Shown here piece by piece: positions 54,301 to 63,900 of a stretch of 64,000 bases of DNA; the first letter of the stretch is position 1, and each line of letters starts with the position of its first letter. The notes below the pieces were generated by a model. The model ran no database searches, was not told where the DNA came from, and worked only from the letters and a program-made list of their open reading frames with translations. Source of the DNA: Vibrio diazotrophicus (lineage in GTDB: Bacteria > Pseudomonadota > Gammaproteobacteria > Enterobacterales > Vibrionaceae). Where the stretch lies: NCBI RefSeq assembly GCF_038452265.1, contig NZ_CP151843.1, positions 744,001 through 808,000 on the forward strand, given 5' to 3'. Made by a program: the position numbers and the translations under genes.

Positions 54301-54910
54301 CCGTATTTTTATCTATCGATACTTCTTTATCAGGTCGAACAAGGTCAACCACACCCAATGTGGTGGTATCCATATTCCCCTGTTCATCCCAAGCTTTCAG
54401 GCGGAAAATGAGTTGTTGACCCAGCTTGAACATATGCTCGACGTCCGTAGTCCCATCCCATTCTATACTTGTGCTATTTGCCAGCTGTTGACCTTTCTGA
54501 ACGGCTAACGGTTGTGATAGATGTCGGTCTCCACCACGATAAACTTCTAACTGCCATGACTTGATATAGTAGCCATAGTTAGTGTCGACAGAAAAACTCA
54601 TAGGACTGACAAACTTGCCGTTTTCAACTTCAACCTCGTCAGTCACGCTAACGGCTAAAACGGGGTTAAATTTTGTTATATCTCGGCTTGCCCAAATCGC
54701 GCCTTGTTCTAGGTAGATACGCGAGCTATCCGTTTGCTCATGAACCTTGACCTTTTCCGACATTCTAGTGGAGCGAAGCTGCTTTAACTCGTCTGTTTCC
54801 TTAGCGACAGAAACTGTCGGCAGGCTTGTCATAATGCAAGCCGTTAAATAGTGTTTTTTTAATAAACTCATACGGATTTTATTGAGAGGATTCGATCGAT
54901 ACTTACTCAT
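51344..54910 (-). CDS. Predicted outer-membrane beta-barrel protein with N-terminal Ig-like region
   Basis: A 1188-aa exported protein; residues about 15-38 (SLLKKHYLTACIMTSLPTVS) look like a signal peptide. Residues about 70-190 resemble an Ig/FlgD-like module (WQLEVYRGGDRHLSQPL, IEWDGTTDVEHMFKLG, AWDEQGNMDTTTLG). From about 280 on, aromatic and acidic residues alternate in many predicted strands (for example KLRVTAHVDTQE, LYGFKGDYRT, TYVTYVDDNYEDQNNV) up to FINLIGKI, which fits a large barrel. I do not recognise a TonB box or plug with confidence. The start overlaps the stop of the giant DUF11 gene by eight bases, so the two are translationally coupled; an ATG at 54871 is also possible. It may secrete, anchor or display the giant partner. 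Confidence 0.75.
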   Translation of the reverse strand: MSKYRSNPLNKIRMSLLKKHYLTACIMTSLPTVSVAKETDELKQLRSTRMSEKVKVHEQTDSSRIYLEQGAIWASRDITKFNPVLAVSVTDEVEVENGKFVSPMSFSVDTNYGYYIKSWQLEVYRGGDRHLSQPLAVQKGQQLANSTSIEWDGTTDVEHMFKLGQQLIFRLKAWDEQGNMDTTTLGVVDLVRPDKEVSIDKNTGQSDKGRQFGRANLMRHNIPTSSGLAKFMGTGLNGVDKVVIGEDEFDVVEGELYAEIFLPTDAYNFPTSVVFDDGEERRFSLYARIPDTYYAQAGLADFYIGSNRVSGSTGALDVNDQYEKDIYSQGRLAYFGQGKFGDKLRVTAHVDTQEHAIKDMFKHPFASNDNSTVFDIVDGDDEMMYGHYGDGSNIRKVVNTQGKVYLDVEYDKSQYLWGNFNTGITGTDNSDYNRSLYGFKGDYRTRSTTKYGEDRLNIVGFASQSESLFAHDEFLGTGGSLYFLQHGEVIPGSDKVMVKVTNKDSGIVEKEIALTEGVDYEIDDYQGRIILTKPLSDIVSSRFGDVINDSPRGGYENYLAVDYEYVPTGSSAKEAMVLGGRIKGWVNDYVGLGATYASEEKDAQDYELYSADLTLRATEGTYLKTEFGQTKGTQTDSNFVSFDGGLTFTPITSATEGDRQGNNLQVLGVASLYDLAPSIFGAVGNDIKAWYKSKDADYSYASQNDNLEQESYGAEVRFQLSDSIQFATRFTSMEEKEVDGRLETDSEQLEAETQFLITDNFKLSVAGKQIKELNQEKESGTGTLLGAKAEYLWDSENSVYIKGQTTVDNTDNYDENDSVTVGGETRVFDDITLGASYTAGDRGEATEGTINYDVNRDYSTYVTYVDDNYEDQNNVILGQRAALTQTVDFYQENQFVKENNGKGRIDSFGFDNEVNDDVDVGVSYQQGEIDYGYDPENAIVGVVQRKAVSFNVAADLDDVILKHKLEYRVDEAEQTNEKVIQWVTTNSYTHHLTEEYTLYGKFNYSRSEDDTNNELLARFIESTISLAYRPVYNDNLNLLSRYTYLVDFDSLSRDVTYSDEVSHIIETEALYQWDANWEFGTKLAYKDKNQIFSRASGADVDVDTDIYLAGLSASYLIMKGWDITGQYHWKIDTQFDEVEDGALVSFNKYVSDNFKIGVGYNFSRFDDNLTNDDDYDAQGLFINLIGKI

Positions 54911-57900
54911 CACTGATACTCTGTACGCTAAAGTTAAACTTACTCAGAGCATTTGGTGTGATACGTCTGACCTTAGGATTCTCACTGACAACTTTCATAC
55001 CCGTCGGCAGTGAATCTGTATCCAGTTTGACAAGAAACTGCTGACCCTTTTTATTCAGTACCCATTGATCCGGCACGTGATAACGACCATATTGGTCTGT
55101 CTCTATCACAATACCCTCAACAGTTAGCAGCTTAACTCCCGGAATACCTTCTTCATAAATCCCCATGTTTTCGATGACGATTTCCCGCAAATATTGACTA
55201 CCGTATTGGTAGACATTACGAGTTATTTGAAGACTCTCAGCCGTTAAACCCTGTAGTTTATTGCCTGAATGTTGAGCGCTAAATGAATCATCTTCATGCG
55301 CGGTGATATGGGTTCCGTCTTTGGTCGTGACGCTAAACGCGAAGGAATCAGCAGTCTTAGAAACAAACTGTAGAGTTGCCTTGTGGCTACCTGATAAGGT
55401 TCGGTTTCGAGATTGTCCAATCAGCTTATTAATCACAATGTTATTGCCATTAATAGAAACGTCTTTCTTTTTCTCTCCTTCGACTTTTAGCGTCGCAGAG
55501 CCAGCAACAATAAGAGAAGGATCAATATCAATCGAGACCTCGATACCATAAGCCGTTGCACTTGCTTGATAGCCATCACCATTATTATCTTCAAATACTT
55601 TTCCGATTATTGATGCAGTATCAAAAAGCTTATCAGGTGTCACTTCAACGGTGGCGCTACTCATGTTTGACTTAATTTCTAGCGCACCGCTCGTCATTCC
55701 TTCCGCTGGCGTCATCGCATAAGCCGTATTGGTATAGTTACCAAAGGTTGCACCGACAGTAACCCGCATCAAGTAACGAACACGAATCTTCTCTTGAACA
55801 GTAGAACCACTCGAACCATACGCCAGCATGTCACCCACACTGAACGACATTACATTGGCTAGCGTTGGCTCATTGGTGTTGAATACATCATCAGCAGTAT
55901 CAAATTCTCCGTCAGGGCCACTATTCGTGATCTCAGCAGAACCTTCTACATATTGGAAACCAGAAGGATATCGATCAGTCAGATGAACATTTTTGAATTC
56001 TGACTCGTTGTTATTGACAATAGTGACTTCGTATTCAACGACATCCCCAACCTGAGCGGTCTGTTGCAGCGCTTTCTTGGTGACAACCAACTCACCTTCG
56101 TTATCAGAATATTTTTTAACATGCACAGTGACACTCGCTTGCTCGGTGTCGCCTCCAATCGTTGTAGCACTAAACGTATTGGTGATGTCATCATCCAACC
56201 CTTTACCGATTTGGCCGACAATAGTCACCCATATAATATTCCCCTCATAAGCCTTGAGAGTGTAAGTATAATCAAGGTCAACCGAGTTTTGAGTATCCAG
56301 AACAGTGGTAGTAGAAGTGGCTGTATCGAATTCACTAATTGTGGTTGTCCATTCTGTAAACAGCGGACTTCCGTTCGCCCCTTGGAGTTTTGATATTTCA
56401 TCAACCAGATGAACATTCAGTGCATCAGATGATCCTCGGTTAGTCACTGCAAGAGTGTAGGTAATCTGATCATCATCGTTAGTGTATTCGGCTTTATCAG
56501 CAACTTTTGTCGCCATAAGAACCACGCCACCCGGTTTCAAAGTAACTGTAGACTCTGACGTTGAGCTACCGTCATCCATAGTTGCGGTATTGGTGATTAC
56601 CCCTAATGCCATAGGGTTGACGATACCCTTAACAATAAAGTCGACTGTCGCGCTTGGAGCTAGATTCACTGTGACGTCTAGGTCATCCCCTAGCGGTAAA
56701 GGATCGACTGTCGTCGTATTGTATTTATCATTTTTGATTTCATAATTGATATCCCACGACGTCAGTGCTGGAACTGTATTGCCCAGCAAGTTAACGACCG
56801 TCAAGTCACTGATGATGTCGGTAATCTTGATGCTCTGAGCGAAACTTTGTGCGTTATTGACTAACGTAATATGAAATTCGGTCTCTTCATCCGTTTTGTA
56901 CTCCCCTTCCTGAGAGCCATCCGCTAACGTTTTAATAAAGCTGATATCCTGCTCAAACGGTTTTAACTGTGCCGTTGCGGTTTGAGTCTTACCGTCGAAT
57001 ATCATTGTCGCCGTGTTAGTGATCACCCCAACAGCCTTTTGATTCACTGTGCCATGCACTTTAAAAGTGACCGTGTCTAAAGGGGCAAGATCAATGTTGT
57101 ACTTAATATCTTCGTTCAATGAGGCTCGAGAGGTTATGACCGTGTTCGAGTTACTGTTCTCAATATCCAGTACCCAGTAACTGAATGCCGCTTCTGTTGT
57201 TCCGTCGATGGTATCGACGGTTAAACCAGAGATAAAGTCTTCAATCTGAATGTTGTCTGCAAATCCATTTGTTTCATTAACAACGGTGATGACAAAGTCA
57301 GAAACCTCGCCCGGAACATAATGCTCCACCGGTGCAACTTTCGTCAGTTTCACTTCTGGAATGACTGGTTTGCTGACCGCTTCAGCTGTCTGAGTACCAC
57401 CGTCCAATTCAACTGTGACTGTGTTTTTCACTTGACCATGAATTGTTGAATTCAGCGTTCCGCGAACAGTGATGGTCAAGGTGTCATTAGGCGCAATTTC
57501 TATGCTTCCATCAATATCGCCCGAATTTACTACAGGGATAGTCGTAGCACCTGTCGATGACGTTGCATTTATTGAAATAGAATCAGGGTTAAACGCAGAA
57601 ACCGTATAGCCGTCGATCGTCGTCGTTTCGATGGTAGAAAGCATATCCGTGATATGGACATCCTTAGCCCAAGCCCCTGTGGTGTTGGCGACGACTATGG
57701 TGTAAGTCAAGGTATCACCAGCTTCATATAGCGGTTTATCGACAGTTTTCGTTACCGTTAGATTCGCCTTTTCAGGTGTATAAGTCGCTTGTGCTGTACG
57801 GCTGTTACCCTCTTCATCTGACACAACAACGGTATTCGTAATATCTCCCATTGCCTTATCATTCACGACACCTTCAAAATGCATCACGACCGAGTGAGAA

Positions 57901-60900
57901 GGCGCAATATTGTAGTTAACAGAATAACCATTCGCACCGGTGACTTCGCTCCCAGAGATTTGCTGGCTGAGGGTAGGCTCCACGCCCGTGACACTGACGT
58001 TTGTTATTGTCCACTGTTCGAATACTTGACCTTCACGAGCCTGACCAGCAAAATCCGTTTTGATGTCCGCAGACAAATCAGAAATATTGACGTTGGTCAG
58101 ATAGCCCAAACCACTGTTTTGAACTTCAACATCAAAACCAATAGTCTCACCAGGAACATAAGTAGCGGGCGTTTTTGAAGCGACTTTCGACAGTTCGAGG
58201 ACACCGTTTTCAGGCGAGATATCAACACGATAGCTGTTAGAGTCTGTTAGCGTCGCAACAGTAGCAATATTATGGAAAGCTCCTACAGCATCCTTGCGAA
58301 TATTCCCTGTAATAGTAATGGCTACGTGTGTTTCAACACCACTGTGTTCTCCTGCTAACTCAATTTCCACATCATCAATATCAATGTTAGTGCCTGACTC
58401 TAAGGCGGTTAAACCAGAGATATCTGTCACTGTTGGAGAAGAGTCGGCCAGCACTTGAGATTTAATGCTCCAATTTTCTAACGCTGGCTTGGAAGAACCA
58501 TCCGCAGTTTCTACAAGGAAATCAGAAACAATATCCGTAATATGCACAAAACTGTTTTTCTGCCCTTTGTTTAGCACATGGATGGTGTAATTTATCGTTT
58601 GACCGGGAACATATGTGTTAATGTCCGTTTCTTTTTTCGCCAATATTTGGGCAATACCAGGGTCAAGAACAATAGTATTGGTATTGTTACCATTAATTGT
58701 TGCGACATTAGATATCGTGCCGGTGGCACTATCAGAAACAGTAGCGGTGATTTCAAATACCACTGTATCCCCAGCCATCAAATCAAACTTAGCGTCCAAG
58801 TCTCCGACTCCCGAATATTGACCCGAGATAGAGAAACGTGAGCTGTCTGGCTGTTCCACGATACGAACGCTGCTGGAAGAAAATGCAACACCGCTATCTG
58901 AGGTCGTAATTGAATTAACCAGATCCTGAATCACGACATCATTCGCAGTACCTTCACCATCATTCGTTATGTGGATTTGGTATACAACTTGACCATCAGG
59001 GTTATATAGACAGCCAGAACCAGAGTTTGAAGGAAACGAACACGCATTCCCGTCTGCGGTGGTATTCGTTACCAATTTCTCATACGTTAAACTTGCGTCG
59101 TGGGGTGGAATAGCATCGGTCGTTACTGTGTTATCCCCGCCTGTCGCACTGTTTGCATCGACAACGCCTACAGCATCTTCACGAATTTTGCCTGTGATGG
59201 TAAACGTAATAGTCTCATTGGGTGCGATATCCAAACCGTCCGATGCCGCAATATTCAAATCACCATTGGCTTCGTAACTTAACGGTTTGGTATCAACAGC
59301 ACTGTTTAATCCCGTTGATACAACATGACTAATATTTGTATCAATCAACGCTGCTTCGATTTTTCCACCGATCACTTCAACTTTAATATTAGAAATCAGG
59401 TCTTGAATGACTGTGTTGTCGTACCAAACAGGCTCTGTATTTTCGACCACAAACCGATATTCAATGCTGTCGCCCGGTTTATATTTATCACCGCTGGTGT
59501 AGTTGTTTCCACCAAGAGAAACAATCTCTTTAGTGACATTCAATAATGCAGCGTCTGGGGTAATATTTGCCCGTGGAAGATTACTACCACCGTACGTTGG
59601 CGTTATATCTATGGCACCTATAGCGTCTTCGCGAATCTCTGATTCCATGACAAATTCGATATAACCACCCGGAGCTATTGATACATGAGGGATATCAATA
59701 TCGACATTGTTTCCTCGGGTAAAACCGCCAATAGAGGTCATAGGCTCACCAGAAGTGTTTGCCGTAACCACCCATCCTTTAGGTAGGTATGCCGGAGCCT
59801 TATCACTGTCTCCCGCACTATCAGATTTTTGCGCTAAGCGAACTTGCAACTCTGAGAATTTTTCAATCAGAGCTTTACCATACTCAAGTCCATTACCGTT
59901 ATTATCGATTCGCAGGTGATAAACCACTTGTTGATCATCTGTCTGATGATTGTAAGTTGTCTTAACGGTAGCTAGAGACGTATCGGTAAAAGCTCTGTGC
60001 GCTTTTATTAAATTTGGCGGCAACATTGTTGAACGATCAGAAGAAGCCTGATAACGACCATTGACTAATACGGTGTTCTTAAATTCACCGACTGCATTTT
60101 CGACAATATGAGCTTTAACCGTGTATTTAATATAAGAACCATAGCTAGCAGCTGCTAAATCAAAGGTGGTATCGATGTTGGTGTTATTTGAAATGCTTCC
60201 AGCATCAGTGATACCACTAGAATCGACTTCTGATGAAACTGTCCAGCTATCAAAAGCTGGGCAACTATAAGTTGTTCCAGTCGTGATGTTGTAACAAGAA
60301 GTCATGACCCCTTGGATATTATCAAACACGGCAATATCGTTGAGATGGACTTCGTTTTCATTGCCAATAGCAATTTCATATTCGATATAGCCATCCGGCT
60401 TATAGCCGTCTAAACCTAGTGAAGTTGTACCATCTGTGTCGTAATAGGCTTTAATCGCTTTGCTATAGTTAAATTTATTGGCATCAGGCGTAAGAGAAGA
60501 GCTGACTCTATCGCCGTTCACAGAAAGAACATTGGTAATTTCGCCGATGGCATTAGGGTTTATCGTAGCAGTAACCACATAGTCAATCGTCGCTCCCATT
60601 GGTATTGAAGCTAACGTATTGATATCTTGATTATCTGCATAGTCACCAACTTGAGCATTACCGTCTGGCAAAGAAGGATCAAGTGTCACTTGCGGCGCAA
60701 TAGTCCAAGAGGTATAAGCTGGTCCAGTTGAGCCATCAACCAAGCTAACTTGTACCTTTGATAACTCATCTACCACAGGAATGTTGTAAGCGTTAGCCAA
60801 CCCGTTATTGGTAATATGTAAATGGTAACTCGCTGTTTTTCCTGGGTGATAGTTCACTTCATCAGTGGTTTTGTAAAAGTTCAGATGATAATCGTTAGGT

Positions 60901-63900
60901 TTAACCGTAATGCCACCGATAGTAATACTGCCTACAGCATCATCACGCACAGTTCCTTTGACGGTATATAAAACGTAGTCCCCACCAGCAACATCTATGT
61001 AGGTATCAATGTTTTGGTTGTCCTCAACAACCCCTTCAGACTCACCAGTAGTCGTACCATTACTACCATTGCCATCATCTTTCACAACATCTACGGAAAA
61101 AGCATTTTTAAACGGATTTTCCGATGTACCATCCATCAGCAAAACATCTACTCCAAGAATATCTTCAGCAACATGGCGGTTATTCAAATACCCAGTATTA
61201 GAGTGAATTTTCACCGTATAGGTCAATTCATCGCCTGGGGAGTAATATTTGCTAGGTACACCGTTTACCAATAGTTGTCGTTGTGTACCTGCGCCATTAG
61301 ATGCCAATCTGTTTTCATGGTGGGAAACATGATTCAGTGACGATACTTCACCAAAGTCGCGATAAACATACGCATCATTCTTAAGCACTTGACTGACGTA
61401 GTTGTCTTTCACCAGCGCTTTAATCTGGAATTCTATTGTTGACTGAGGAGCTAACGATAGGACATCTGTAGAGTCAGTTGCAGGATAAATAAAATCTTCT
61501 GTAGTTTCAGGACCAAAGCTAGCGTCACCGGGTAATTTGAACTGCCAGTGTACAAATGGGGACTGATCCGGATAATCTTCAACGTTATCCATTTTGCCAT
61601 CATTTATACCACCATCATTATTGTCATTGGCAAGCACAGACTTTATCTCTGACATCAGGTCAACAACTGTCAGATTGTTCGCAATGGTATTAGTACTGTT
61701 GTTAATCAAGGTGATGGTATAGGTAATATACCCGCCCGGAGCGACCTGCATTTTGTCCGAGGTTTTTATAATAGAAACATTAAGTTGATCGACACTGCCA
61801 TCCTTACCAATTTCAGCGGTTGAAGAATGATTAGTGTTTGTTGCTGGGTCGTGAATGCTCGCTGTATTGGAGATTTCTTCTTTCTCATAATCAGATCTCA
61901 CAATACCTTTGACCGTGTATTTAACGTAACCCATACCGTTCCATTTACCTGAATCGGACTTAGGATCGATATCCACTTTTGAGGCTATATTTCCACCATC
62001 TGGCCAAGTGGACTTTTCGTCAGCGTAACTCCCGCTACTTATGTGACCATCCGTAGTTGCTTCTATAGTCCAGCCAGGTTCGAATACACCTAATCCATTA
62101 ATATCATCCGAAACATCTACATCATTGGCATAGCCAGAACCTTTGTTAAATACAAAAATGTCGAAAGAAACTTCACTCCCCAGTTGAAAAATATCGTTGG
62201 GAGTTAATTTCAGAACTTGCACATCAGGAGCTTCGGGTTGAACTGTTGCACCACCACTAAGCGTTTGTCCGTTGTCTGGTGAATATACCGTGGCAGTATT
62301 GGTGAAACCGCCCCATACGATTTTGTTACTTGATGAGCGATCAATTTGTCCCACAATGGTGTATATAACTCGAACGTTAGGTGGGATTTGTGCTGTCGTA
62401 TCAAGGTCGGTATTGTCAGAAAATGTTCCGACATCAGTGGCATTCAACAGTTGCTGCTGGTCATCAGAGGTTAACCCCGAATTATCCATAACCTGCTTAT
62501 CAGCGCTAATGGTCCAGGAACTGAACACTGGCATTGGTGTATTGTCGGGTTCCAACATATCAGCTTCAATCGAACTGATAGGGTCTTTTATCTCCACATC
62601 AGTAGCAAAGCCGTTGGTGTTATCATTTTCAACAACTATCTGATAAGTAACGACATTGCTTTGCTTGGAGTAAAAACTGTAAAGGGAGTGAAAAGAAGAT
62701 TCATCATCAACTTTGACTGACTTGTTCATTGCCAACGAGAACTCTTTAGGAACCGAGCCCCTATCAGCTATCGCTTTGCCATCTACAGTGACTATGTTGC
62801 TGATCTTACTGTTTGCGGTCGGTGCAACATGAACTTTTACAGTGTAAGTAACAACGGTATGAGGGGGAATCGTAGCTTTAACATCTAATATGTCTGGTGA
62901 AGTGATCGTCCCATCCACGCCACTAATATCTTTTCCATAGTCGGCGGTAATTTCCCAAGAAGAGAAAGCGGGAATAGAGTTGCCATAAACGTCCGTCACC
63001 ATAATAGAAGCCAGATCGTCAACGACGGGAACCATATTCGCAATAGCATCACTGGTGTTGGCAACCTTGATGGTATACGTCATCTCCTGACCAGCAGAGT
63101 ATTTTGATGTATCGACATCTTTGGTCACTGATAAAGCGTTGGCAGGCATCTCAATACCAGTGCCACTTTCTACCACATCATCAGCACAACTCGCATCATC
63201 AAGAATAAGGCCAATACTGCTATCCGTTGTTGTTGCGGTAAGTTTATATTCCACTTTTTTACCCGGAGCGATGTCCGGAGAAATCGTTAAATCACCAGTT
63301 TTAGTCGCACCATAATCAAACTTACCTGCATCTGTACCTTCACTGTCTGAGCCACTAACAACTTCCAGCTTCCAAGACTGAAAAGCAGCCCCCCCACCGT
63401 ACCCAGCAGCTTGCTCAGTCTGAATACAAGACAACTTATCGACAATGATAAGGTTATTAGCAAAATACTTATCTGATGAGTTCTCAACGCTAATGTTATA
63501 TTCAACACTTTGACCCGGGCTGTATTGAGACTGAGACGTTATCTTGCTTATATGAATTTCAGGGTCACCGACTTGTAATACTCGCTCCGTTGCAATCGGT
63601 GTCGAAATCGTATTCGCCGCTGACGCCAATGAACCTTCATCATTGATGACTCTCGCAGTTAAGTTTTTGATGTCACCAATAGCGACTGGAGAGATGGCTG
63701 TAGTAATCAGATAATCAATCGTTTCACCCGGATAAACAGAGACAACGTCATCAAGAGAATCATCCGTCACCGTACTGCTACCCAATTTGGAAACAGAGTT
63801 GCCTCCAATACTGTCTATAGCAATCGACCACGTTTTATAAGGGTGCCCACTGACATCGGTATGGTCGAAGGTGACGGTGGAATCAACTAAGTTATTCCCT